NCBI GenBank assembly: GCA_902470405.1
Contig: CABRGJ010000093.1
Coordinates: 1 to 5,058, forward strand
DNA: 5,058 nt
Direction: 5' to 3'
DNA from: an uncultured Eggerthella sp.
GTDB taxonomy: Bacteria; Actinomycetota; Coriobacteriia; Coriobacteriales; Eggerthellaceae
Part shown: positions 1 through 4,913 of the stretch, in pieces
Layout of the letters: the number at the start of each line of letters is the position of its first letter
Position numbering within the stretch: the first letter of the stretch is position 1
Program-made: the position numbers and the translations under genes
Notes under the pieces: model-generated
Database searches by the model: none
Seen by the model: only the letters and a program-made list of their open reading frames with translations
What the model was told of the DNA's origin: nothing

Positions 1-234
1 CGTTTCAACCCTACCCTGCTCGACCGCCTGAGTGAATTCCGAAGTGAGCAACGAGTCGGTCTGCGTGATGCCATTCGAAGAGCCAGTGGGCATGCGTGTG
101 ATCATCGAGAAGAAGAAGATGGCCACGAGCGCGAACACCACGATAGTGACGATGTTGATCTGCTTCGGACGATTCGGCTGCTTTCCTGGCTTGTTCGGTT
201 GTTTGTTGTTCTTTGAATTTGGATCCTGTGCCAT
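1..234 (-). CDS. ftsH: ATP-dependent zinc metalloprotease FtsH, N-terminal part (runs off left edge)
   Basis: Only the first 78 codons are present; the AAA+ ATPase and the HEXXH zinc protease domains would lie beyond the left edge. What is visible matches the FtsH N-terminus: a cytoplasmic tail of about 25 residues rich in Asn, Lys, Pro and Gln, one hydrophobic membrane segment at about residues 26-45 (INIVTIVVFALVAIFFFSMI), then the start of the extracytoplasmic FtsH_ext domain with the typical pattern LLTSEFTQAVEQGRVET (62-78). In the FtsH family the protein forms a membrane-anchored hexamer that unfolds and degrades misfolded membrane proteins and some short-lived regulators. The ATG at 232-234 is preceded by AAGGA at 247-251, with a long 12-nt spacer; a TTG three codons upstream is possible but sits only 3 nt from that AAGGA. 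It follows hpt by 59 bp on the same strand, the classical hpt-ftsH order. The identity rests on the N-terminal pattern plus context, because no catalytic residue is in view. Confidence 0.88.
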   Translation of the reverse strand, partial: MAQDPNSKNNKQPNKPGKQPNRPKQINIVTIVVFALVAIFFFSMITRMPTGSSNGITQTDSLLTSEFTQAVEQGRVET

Positions 235-293
235 GTAACTCAATGTTCCTTGTTCAGTCTTACTGTTCTAACGATGCACCTTAGAAGCGCGAC

Positions 294-878
294 TCATTTG
301 ATGACGTCGGGTTTCAAGATGCCAATGTCCGGAAGATTTCGATACCGCTCCGCATAGTCGAGCCCATATCCGACCACGAATTCATCGGGGCACGTGAAGC
401 CCACATACCGATAAGGGAGATCGGGCTGACCAGGCAAGTCCTTGCGCAAAAGCGCTGCAATAGCGATAGATGCGGGCTTGCGCGACTCGAGATTGTTGAA
501 GAGATAACGCAGCGTAAGGCCGCTGTCGATGATGTCTTCAGCAATGAGCACGTGACGACCTGTGATGTCAGTCGAAAGATCCTTCTGAATATTCACGACA
601 CCTGAGCTCTTCGCGGCCATACCATACGAAGAGACGGCCATGAAATCCATTTCAAGCGAAAGGTGGATCTGACGCACCAGATCAGCCATGAAGATGGCCG
701 CGCCGCGCAAAACCGAGATGACCACCAAGTCTTTACCTTGATAATCCCTCGTGATGGCAGCACCCATGTCTCCCACGCAAGTTTGAATCTGCTCTTCGGA
801 GAATAGGATGCGATCGAGATCGGAATGTAGTCCTTCCACCGTTCCTCTTCCATGACGGACGTATACAGGCTGTTTCAC
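294..878 (-). CDS. hpt: Hypoxanthine(-guanine) phosphoribosyltransferase
   Basis: Purine salvage enzyme of the cytoplasm that joins hypoxanthine (and usually guanine) to PRPP, giving IMP or GMP. The 194-residue product carries the type I phosphoribosyltransferase signature VLIAEDIIDSGLTL at residues 110-123, with the acidic pair E114-D115 that contacts the PRPP ribose. It also has the LRGA pyrophosphate-binding loop at 57-60, the SSYG flexible-loop start at 83-86, and the C-terminal DEFVVGYGLDYAERYRNLP block (165-183) typical of HPRT rather than other PRTases. The start is uncertain. The first in-frame start is GTG at 876-878, which has only a poor Shine-Dalgarno match. A second GTG at 837-839, just after GGAAGAGGAAC, would give 181 residues, nearer the usual family length of about 180. 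It lies between maf (133 bp upstream) and ftsH (59 bp downstream), all on the minus strand, so co-transcription is likely. Function is secure; the first 13 residues are not. Confidence 0.95.
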   Translation of the reverse strand: MKQPVYVRHGRGTVEGLHSDLDRILFSEEQIQTCVGDMGAAITRDYQGKDLVVISVLRGAAIFMADLVRQIHLSLEMDFMAVSSYGMAAKSSGVVNIQKDLSTDITGRHVLIAEDIIDSGLTLRYLFNNLESRKPASIAIAALLRKDLPGQPDLPYRYVGFTCPDEFVVGYGLDYAERYRNLPDIGILKPDVIK

Positions 879-944
879 GAGCCTAATAGGTTAGTTTAAC
901 AAAAGGCATGAAGGTAGTTCGGCGAAGTGAGCCTGTGGCGAACA

Positions 945-963
945 ATTGCAGCAAATTTGCAAT
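945..963. repeat. Nested inverted repeats in the maf-hpt gap
   Basis: ATTGC (945-949) pairs with GCAAT (959-963), and within the span GCAAATTTGC (951-960) is a perfect 10-bp palindrome, so two mutually exclusive hairpins are possible. The element lies in the 133-bp gap before hpt. The gap also has the direct repeat GCACGT-TA-GCACGT at 991-1004, just after the maf stop. I see no clear terminator and no convincing promoter here. Confidence 0.3.
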
Positions 964-1011
964 AAATCTACATTCGACTTTCGCAAAAACGCACGTTAGC
1001 ACGTACGATCA

Positions 1012-1713
1012 CTATGCCTCTTCGCCCTCTTTCTCGACGATCTCGATCTCGACTTCGCGACGAAGCAGATCAGGAAAACTCTCAAGGAGCTTGTCGACGG
1101 GAAGACCGACGATGTTGTTATAATCGCCCTCGTACTTCTCTACGAGCGCTGCTCCTTTGCCCTGAATGCCATAGGCGCCAGCTTTGTCGATGGTCTCGCC
1201 AGTGGCCACATATGCGTTGATGTCTTCATCGGTCAATTCTTTGAATGTGACCTGGCTCGTTTCTGTGAACGTGCGGAATCCGATGGAGACATTGCCATCG
1301 CCGCCCTTCTCCTCTGTCTCGTTCAAGAGCAGCATCCAAACCGAAACACCTGAAATGACCTGGTGGGTCCTCCCTGAAAGCTTGCGCAGCATCTCTCGGG
1401 CATGATCGGCCGAATATGGCTTTCCCAACATCTCGCCATCCAATACGACCATGGTATCCGCACCGATGACGATGCCCAATCCTACGGGATTGAGCGCGAG
1501 AACCTCCTGCACGACCGCACCAGCCTTGCGCTCAGCAAGCTTCTTCACAGCCTCTTCAGGATCAGCCAACAAATCAGGCTCGAGCGTCTCATCGACCTCG
1601 GTCGAGCCGGTGAAGACCGTGAAATGCACGCCCGCATCTTCGAGCAGCTGCTTGCGACGAGGAGATTTCGAGGCGAGGATGATATTGATGGGGATCGATG
1701 GCTGCTGTGCCAT
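1012..1713 (-). CDS. maf: Maf-family nucleoside triphosphate pyrophosphatase (YhdE-like)
   Basis: Maf proteins hydrolyse non-canonical or excess nucleoside triphosphates to monophosphate and pyrophosphate, and are linked to septum inhibition. Family hallmarks are visible in order: the N-terminal substrate loop LASKSPRRKQLLE (13-25), IGADTMVV (83-90) with the catalytic-type Asp86, GKP with Lys98, KLSGRTHQVISGV (111-123), DKAGAYGIQGKGA (176-188) and GDYNNIVGLP (196-205). The YGIQG form of the fifth motif is that of the YhdE branch (dTTP/UTP pyrophosphatases), not the YceF branch, so pyrimidine triphosphates are the likelier substrates; this is inferred from motif type. At 233 residues it exceeds the usual 190-200. 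The excess is a Glu/Gly-rich insert at about 131-143 and an acidic C-terminal tail (EVEIEIVEKEGEEA). The ATG at 1711-1713 has a good AAGGAG (1719-1724) 5 nt upstream. It lies between tilS (68 bp before) and hpt (133 bp after), an unusual place in the tilS-hpt-ftsH cluster. Confidence 0.95.
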   Translation of the reverse strand: MAQQPSIPINIILASKSPRRKQLLEDAGVHFTVFTGSTEVDETLEPDLLADPEEAVKKLAERKAGAVVQEVLALNPVGLGIVIGADTMVVLDGEMLGKPYSADHAREMLRKLSGRTHQVISGVSVWMLLLNETEEKGGDGNVSIGFRTFTETSQVTFKELTDEDINAYVATGETIDKAGAYGIQGKGAALVEKYEGDYNNIVGLPVDKLLESFPDLLRREVEIEIVEKEGEEA

Positions 1714-1781
1714 GTGCGCTCCTTATTCTGAGGGATTCTCTACCATTTCCATCTCTTATTATGCCTGAGACACGCTGGTTT

Positions 1782-2849
1782 CTACGCGCGTTTCCGTCGT
1801 GCGCGAAAACGAGCCATGGGTTCGATCAGAACACCCCGCTTGTTAGCGCTCACCGCGCCCTGGATGTTCACAACATACCCACCAACGGGAAGACCCTCTT
1901 CATCGAAGGCCTGCAACACCACATCGACCGTGGCGCTCTCTATGCGCCCTTCCGATCCGATCAAGCCCTCGAGGACCATCCTGAGCGCCCTGCGCTTGAT
2001 CGGCAACGCAAGCTTTCCAAACGTTGGGAGCAACAGCGCCTCGTCTTCACCTATCTCGACGTGTGCAGTCATCTCTTCCTGTGTTAGCGACTCCATGAAA
2101 TCATCCTCATCAGCGATGAGGTTCATCGTACGGCATAACGTATCGAGCAGATGCGCATTCTGCTCCTTTGCTGCAGGGACGATAGTGTGTCTGACATACG
2201 AACGAAAACGATCGGTATGGGCATTGGTTGCGTCCTCGCGCCACAGATCGCCAGCCGCATCGCGCACGATCAGCTCGCTACTTTGAGCGCGCTGTTCGAG
2301 ATAGTTACGTAGAGCGATGCGCGACACATCTAAGAGCGGACGCACGATGGGGCCATTCTGGTAGAGCATCGAGCGAAAACCACCTGGGCCCGTGCCCTTT
2401 ATCGAACGCATATAGAAGTTCTCGACACGATCGTCTTGCGTATGTGCCGTTACGATGCGCCCTTCTGCAAGCGGCAACATCTCATGTCGACACAAGCTCT
2501 CGAGTGCTTCGTGCGCAGCGATGTAGCGCTCTTGACGACCTAGAGCCTCGATATTGCCGCCTGTCTCGCGCGCAAGAAGCGCGATATCGACCTCGCAGCA
2601 GAAGAACGGAATATCGAGCGCTTCGGCGAGCGCCGCAACGAACGCTTGATCAGCCTCAGCGTCTTCACCACGTAGTTTATGATTCACATGCAAGCAAGCC
2701 AGCGGCCCAACGAGCCCCCGCTCACGAAGATCGCGCATGATATAGGTAAGAGCCGTAGAGTCAGAGCCGCCTGACACCATGAGCAATGTTGGCGACGCGG
2801 CGTTGAAGAGCTGGTGCTTCGCAATGGTCTTTTCGATGGTTTCGAGCAC
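1782..2849 (-). CDS. tilS: tRNA(Ile)-lysidine synthetase TilS
   Basis: TilS joins lysine to C34 of the CAU-anticodon tRNA-Ile using ATP, so that the tRNA reads AUA as isoleucine; it is a cytoplasmic PP-loop ATPase. The PP-loop SGGSDS is at residues 26-31. The second family block, AHTQDDRVENFYMRSIKGTG (135-154), corresponds to the common AHHxDDQxETxLxRxxRGxG but has AHT and RVENFY substitutions. The WREDATN stretch (203-209) followed by DRFRSYVRHTIVPAAKEQN (213-231) matches the lysine/tRNA-binding region. At 355 residues it is between the short (about 310) and long (about 430) forms, so any C-terminal tRNA-binding domain is reduced. The start is GTG at 2847-2849 with AAGGA (2857-2861) 7 nt upstream; the nearby ATG at 2854-2856 is out of frame. 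It is the first gene of the minus-strand run tilS-maf-hpt-ftsH and is divergent from the membrane-protein gene, 118 bp away. Confidence 0.95.
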   Translation of the reverse strand: MLETIEKTIAKHQLFNAASPTLLMVSGGSDSTALTYIMRDLRERGLVGPLACLHVNHKLRGEDAEADQAFVAALAEALDIPFFCCEVDIALLARETGGNIEALGRQERYIAAHEALESLCRHEMLPLAEGRIVTAHTQDDRVENFYMRSIKGTGPGGFRSMLYQNGPIVRPLLDVSRIALRNYLEQRAQSSELIVRDAAGDLWREDATNAHTDRFRSYVRHTIVPAAKEQNAHLLDTLCRTMNLIADEDDFMESLTQEEMTAHVEIGEDEALLLPTFGKLALPIKRRALRMVLEGLIGSEGRIESATVDVVLQAFDEEGLPVGGYVVNIQGAVSANKRGVLIEPMARFRARRKRA

Positions 2850-2910
2850 AAGGCATTCCTTTTACGAGTTGCTTTCATTTGCGTAAGTTTACTTCTTTAT
2901 TTTTAAACGC

Positions 2911-2931
2911 TCGCTTATCCTAGGGAAGCGA
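2911..2931. repeat. Inverted repeat between tilS and the membrane-protein gene
   Basis: TCGCTT (2911-2916) and AAGCGA (2926-2931) form a perfect 6-bp inverted repeat around a 9-bp centre that contains CCTAGG. It lies in the 118-bp divergent gap, 37 bp before the membrane-protein ATG. A -10-like TATCCT (2916-2921) falls inside it, without a good -35. It could be an operator; no T-run follows, so it is not a terminator. Confidence 0.35.
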
Positions 2932-2956
2932 ACTCATAAGAACGACAGAAGAAAGC

Positions 2957-2962
2957 AGGTGG
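2957..2962 (+). promoter_or_regulatory. Shine-Dalgarno deciding the membrane-protein start
   Basis: AGGTGG, 5 nt before ATG 2968-2970. It physically contains the first bases of the competing GTG codon at 2959, which therefore is unlikely to be the start. Confidence 0.75.
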
Positions 2963-2967
2963 TAACC

Positions 2968-3342
2968 ATGAATTTCGTTCTTCGCGTGATCGGCATCTTC
3001 GTAGCAGTCGCAGTCGCTGTATGGCTCGTTCCCGGCATTGAGGTTGGTGGAACCGTATCAACCTGGGCAAGCGTTCTGATCATCGCACTCATCATCGCGT
3101 TGCTCAACATGACCATCAAGCCTATCCTGCAGGTGATCGGACTCCCTATCACTGTCATCACGCTGGGCATCTTCTACCTGATCATCAACACTGCGCTGCT
3201 CTACCTGGCTTCTTGGCTGGCAGGCACCTTGTTCGGCATCGATTTCATCATCGCCAGCTTTGGATCAGGATTCGTAGCGAGCATCGTCATCTCGATCGTC
3301 TCCAGCATCTTGAATGGGGTGCTCGGCACTGAAAGCTACTAG
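2968..3342 (+). CDS. Small membrane protein, phage holin 4_2 / YvlD family
   Basis: The 124-residue product is almost entirely hydrophobic, with four predicted membrane helices at roughly residues 3-22, 30-48, 53-78 and 90-118. The conserved family core is NMTIKPILQVIGLPITVITL (46-65), followed by GIFYLIINTALLYLASWLAG; this pattern defines Pfam Phage_holin_4_2 (PF04020), which includes Bacillus YvlD. Despite the family name, these are mostly chromosomal proteins of unknown role in the cytoplasmic membrane, and nothing around this gene suggests a prophage or lysis cassette, so a holin function should not be assumed. I chose ATG 2968-2970 because AGGTGG (2957-2962) stands 5 nt before it; the GTG at 2959 lies inside that Shine-Dalgarno and would add only three residues. 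The gene is divergent from tilS and convergent with ferritin, and appears to be transcribed alone, ending at the hairpin at 3457-3484. Confidence 0.9.
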   Translation: MNFVLRVIGIFVAVAVAVWLVPGIEVGGTVSTWASVLIIALIIALLNMTIKPILQVIGLPITVITLGIFYLIINTALLYLASWLAGTLFGIDFIIASFGSGFVASIVISIVSSILNGVLGTESY

Positions 3343-3430
3343 CAGAAGAGCACCTCGACGGCACCCATGCTCAGCAGTCTCCCCACTAGATACGTCCGCT
3401 CAGACATAGCCAATCAATGCGTTGGCGACA

Positions 3431-3444
3431 GTCGAACGTTAGAC
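3431..3444. repeat. Near-perfect 14-bp palindrome after the membrane-protein gene
   Basis: GTCGAAC-GTTAGAC is palindromic with no spacer except for one mismatched pair (G versus A at the fourth position from each end). It lies 13 bp before the bidirectional terminator in the 163-bp convergent gap, where a promoter operator is not expected. The rest of 3343-3430 shows no gene or structure that I can support. Confidence 0.3.
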
Positions 3445-3456
3445 TATTCGCAAACG

Positions 3457-3484
3457 AAAAAGGCTCCAAGATGGAGCCTTTTTT
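3457..3484. terminator. Bidirectional rho-independent terminator
   Basis: A perfect 12-bp stem pairs 3457-3468 (AAAAAGGCTCCA) with 3472-3483 (TGGAGCCTTTTT) around a 3-nt AGA loop; the G/C-rich core is GGCTCC/GGAGCC. A run of six T follows on the plus strand, and the five A on the left give a T-run on the minus strand. It lies 114 bp after the membrane-protein stop and 22 bp after the ferritin stop, so it can end transcription from both convergent genes. Confidence 0.93.
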
Positions 3485-3505
3485 GATGATGATGGTCGTA
3501 TAAGC

Positions 3506-4009
3506 TTATTCAGCTGGTGCGGTATAGGTGCGAGAAGCACACTCCTGATCGAGATCATAGAGCGCCTTAGCATCGCTGCCAAAGAGCTTCATGCGCGTGA
3601 GCATGGTCTCAGCCGTATCTTCCTCTTCGCCCTGCTCTTCAATGAACCAATCGAGGAATTTCATCGTGCGATAATCGTTCACCGCAACTGCTGCAGCATA
3701 GATATCGTTGATGAGCGAGGTGACGTATTTCTCGTGCTCAAGACCTGCTTCGAGAGGCTGAACATAGGAGGTGAAAGTCTTATCAGGCTGAGCGATCGCT
3801 TCGAGCACGACCTTCTGGCCATTCTCATGCAGATAGCTGCGGAACTTCAGCGCGTGGTCGCGCTCTTCCTGCGCTTGGATCATGTACCAATTCGCAAAAC
3901 CGCTTAGGCCCTCTTCTTCATAGTAGTTCGCGAAATCCATGTACAAGTATGCGGAATACAGCTCTTTATTGATCTGATCATTAAGTAATTCATAGACCTT
4001 TTTATCCAT
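3506..4009 (-). CDS. ftnA: Non-haem ferritin (iron storage)
   Basis: A 167-residue four-helix ferritin with the normal length for bacterial FtnA. Ferritin oxidises Fe(II) at a di-iron centre and stores the product in a 24-subunit cytoplasmic shell. Aligned by eye to E. coli FtnA, the ferroxidase ligands are all present: E16 (NKELYSAYLY), E49 and H52 (EERDHA), E93 (HEKYVT), Q126 and E129 (EEQGEEE). The absence of an obvious haem-ligand Met and the EEQxEEE helix favour ferritin over bacterioferritin. The frame is open upstream to 4105, but the family alignment starts at MDKKVYELLNDQINKE, and the ATG at 4007-4009 has AAGGA (4015-4019) 5 nt before it, so the longer 199-residue reading is not used. 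It is divergent from the TetR gene, with 163 bp between start codons, and convergent with the membrane-protein gene. The symbol ftnA is by family resemblance. Confidence 0.95.
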   Translation of the reverse strand: MDKKVYELLNDQINKELYSAYLYMDFANYYEEEGLSGFANWYMIQAQEERDHALKFRSYLHENGQKVVLEAIAQPDKTFTSYVQPLEAGLEHEKYVTSLINDIYAAAVAVNDYRTMKFLDWFIEEQGEEEDTAETMLTRMKLFGSDAKALYDLDQECASRTYTAPAE

Positions 4010-4014
4010 GTTGT

Positions 4015-4019
4015 TCCTT
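4015..4019 (-). promoter_or_regulatory. Shine-Dalgarno deciding the ferritin start
   Basis: On the minus strand AAGGA stands 5 nt before the ATG at 4007-4009. Together with the family N-terminus it fixes the start and excludes the 32-residue upstream extension. Confidence 0.8.
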
Positions 4020-4080
4020 TCTTTCAGCATTCTAGCCCGCATGAGATAAGCGCCTCGATGCGCGACGTTCGATGTTTCAC

Positions 4081-4086
4081 ATAATA
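4081..4086 (-). promoter_or_regulatory. -10-like box for ferritin (weak candidate)
   Basis: Read on the minus strand this is TATTAT, five of six bases of the -10 consensus, 71 bp before the ferritin ATG. No good -35 hexamer is seen at 16-18 bp spacing. The palindrome at 4088-4102 would fall in the spacer, which is the reason for noting it. Confidence 0.25.
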
Positions 4087-4087
4087 C

Positions 4088-4102
4088 AACCGATTCTCGG
4101 TT
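4088..4102. promoter_or_regulatory. Perfect 15-bp palindrome, candidate TetR operator
   Basis: AACCGA-TTC-TCGGTT is a perfect inverted repeat with 6-bp arms and a 3-bp centre; the flanking bases no longer pair. It stands between the divergent ferritin and TetR genes, 18 bp before TATAAT (4121-4126, plus strand) and directly beside TATTAT read on the minus strand (4081-4086). Size and position suit a TetR-dimer operator acting on one or both genes. The binding is inferred, not shown. Confidence 0.5.
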
Positions 4103-4120
4103 CATATCTGCATAAATAGC

Positions 4121-4126
4121 TATAAT
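4121..4126 (+). promoter_or_regulatory. -10 box of the TetR gene promoter (candidate)
   Basis: TATAAT exactly matches the sigma-70/SigA -10 consensus and lies 47 bp before the TetR start codon. The -35 position at 17-18 bp spacing (TCGGTT/CGGTTC) is poor and is part of the palindrome at 4088-4102, so a repressor bound there would cover the -35 region. The box overlaps an 8-bp palindrome, ATAGCTAT (4116-4123). Confidence 0.45.
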
Positions 4127-4160
4127 GATACATTGTTGTTATGTTCTGACGTGTAGCTTG

Positions 4161-4166
4161 AGGAGG
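4161..4166 (+). promoter_or_regulatory. Shine-Dalgarno deciding the TetR start
   Basis: AGGAGG is a full consensus Shine-Dalgarno, 6 nt before ATG 4173-4175. It rules in favour of this start over the in-frame ATG at 4125. Confidence 0.85.
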
Positions 4167-4172
4167 GACTTC

Positions 4173-4913
4173 ATGAAGGATGCTCCACATAGCGATACGA
4201 AAGGGAGCGCGGCCCTGAAGAAGCGCACGAATTCGCGTAGATCGAACACCAAGCCAAATCAGCGGCAACAGATCATCGTCACTGCGAACAAGCTCTTCCA
4301 TGAAAACGGCTATAACAAGACCTCCATCTCAGAGATCGCTCGCCAGATCGGGCTCAATCAATCCTCTATCTACTATTGGTTCCCTTCAAAAGAAGCGATC
4401 CTCGAGAGCATCTACGATGCCAATCGTGCCATTTCCGTTCTTGAGCGCATCCAAGACGAGATCGACGACCGTATCGTCCAGCTTTACATGCTCATCGTCT
4501 ACGACGTAATGCGTAAATGCGAGCTTCCTTTCGATTTCATCGAGCTAGAAAGCCTCGTCCACGAAAACCCCGAGAAATACCAAGGATTCCTTGAAGGCTA
4601 TCGCGAATACTACCGAGCATTCGAGAAGATCATCACGCTCGGCATCGAGGAAGGTGTTTTCAGAAATTGCCTGGTCGATGAACAAGTGGTGACGATCCTA
4701 TCCATCGACGAAGGCCTACAACACCACTACCACGGAAAGAAGCGCAACCGTCTCATCCTTACCACATGCGACTATACGGTAAAGGATCATTCGCCTGATG
4801 CCATCGGCCACATGGCTGCCCGCACCATCATCCCTGGCATGCTCAGCGAACCCCAAAGCATCGACGAGATTCGCGATCGCGCCCTTGAAGCGCTCAACGG
4901 ACTGGGAATCTAA
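4173..4913 (+). CDS. TetR/AcrR-family transcriptional regulator
   Basis: The 246-residue protein begins with a disordered basic extension (residues 1-31, with the Lys/Arg-rich stretch KKRTNSRRSNTKPNQR). A standard TetR N-terminal DNA-binding domain follows at about 32-78: RQQIIVTANKLFHENGYNKT, then the helix-turn-helix TSISEIARQIGLNQSSIYYWFPSKEAILE (50-78). The rest is a helical ligand-binding and dimerisation domain that I cannot assign to a ligand class. Its C-terminal part contains the cluster QHHYH (183-187) and three cysteines (116, 166, 199). The start ATG 4173-4175 has an excellent AGGAGG (4161-4166) 6 nt upstream; the earlier in-frame ATG at 4125 lies inside the promoter-like region and adds 16 residues with no family match. 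It is divergent from ferritin, and its stop codon overlaps that of the convergent HAD gene by 4 bp. TetR proteins usually repress themselves and a neighbour, so ferritin is a candidate target. Confidence 0.93.
   Translation: MKDAPHSDTKGSAALKKRTNSRRSNTKPNQRQQIIVTANKLFHENGYNKTSISEIARQIGLNQSSIYYWFPSKEAILESIYDANRAISVLERIQDEIDDRIVQLYMLIVYDVMRKCELPFDFIELESLVHENPEKYQGFLEGYREYYRAFEKIITLGIEEGVFRNCLVDEQVVTILSIDEGLQHHYHGKKRNRLILTTCDYTVKDHSPDAIGHMAARTIIPGMLSEPQSIDEIRDRALEALNGLGI

Noticed and set aside
32..238. Plus-strand 68-codon frame at the left edge
   Set aside because: The opposite strand reads a clear FtsH N-terminus through the same bases with a membrane segment; the plus frame is its shadow.
235..293. 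Hairpin CAGT-AAG-ACTG between hpt and ftsH
   Set aside because: The arms are only 4 bp, there is no T-run, and such a short repeat is expected by chance.
879..900. DtxR/IdeR-type iron box (AGGTTAG) before hpt
   Set aside because: Only half of the consensus is present, without the second half in the correct place, and hpt is not an expected iron-regulated gene.
1714..1781. Promoter for maf based on a minus-strand CATAAT
   Set aside because: There is no acceptable -35 hexamer at normal spacing, and the gene is likely read from tilS upstream.
1698..2286. Overlapping plus-strand open frames opposite the tilS 3' half and the maf 5' end
   Set aside because: They are mirror frames of well-identified minus-strand genes, with no Shine-Dalgarno-supported start and no domain.
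2228..2740. Plus-strand open frame of 170 codons antisense to tilS
   Set aside because: Its product is Arg/Ala/Ser-rich without any recognisable domain, it lies wholly opposite a clear tilS gene, and it has the composition expected of an antisense shadow frame.
2968..3342. Phage lysis cassette suggested by the holin-family name
   Set aside because: No endolysin, integrase or phage structural gene is nearby, and this family is mostly chromosomal with unknown function.
4010..4105. 32-residue N-terminal extension of ferritin
   Set aside because: The family alignment and a good Shine-Dalgarno both point to the ATG at 4007-4009; the extension would cover the likely promoter region.
4118..4140. 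PerR/Fur-like box beside TATAAT
   Set aside because: The left half resembles the PerR consensus, but the right half matches only about two of seven positions, so the resemblance is mainly to the -10 box.
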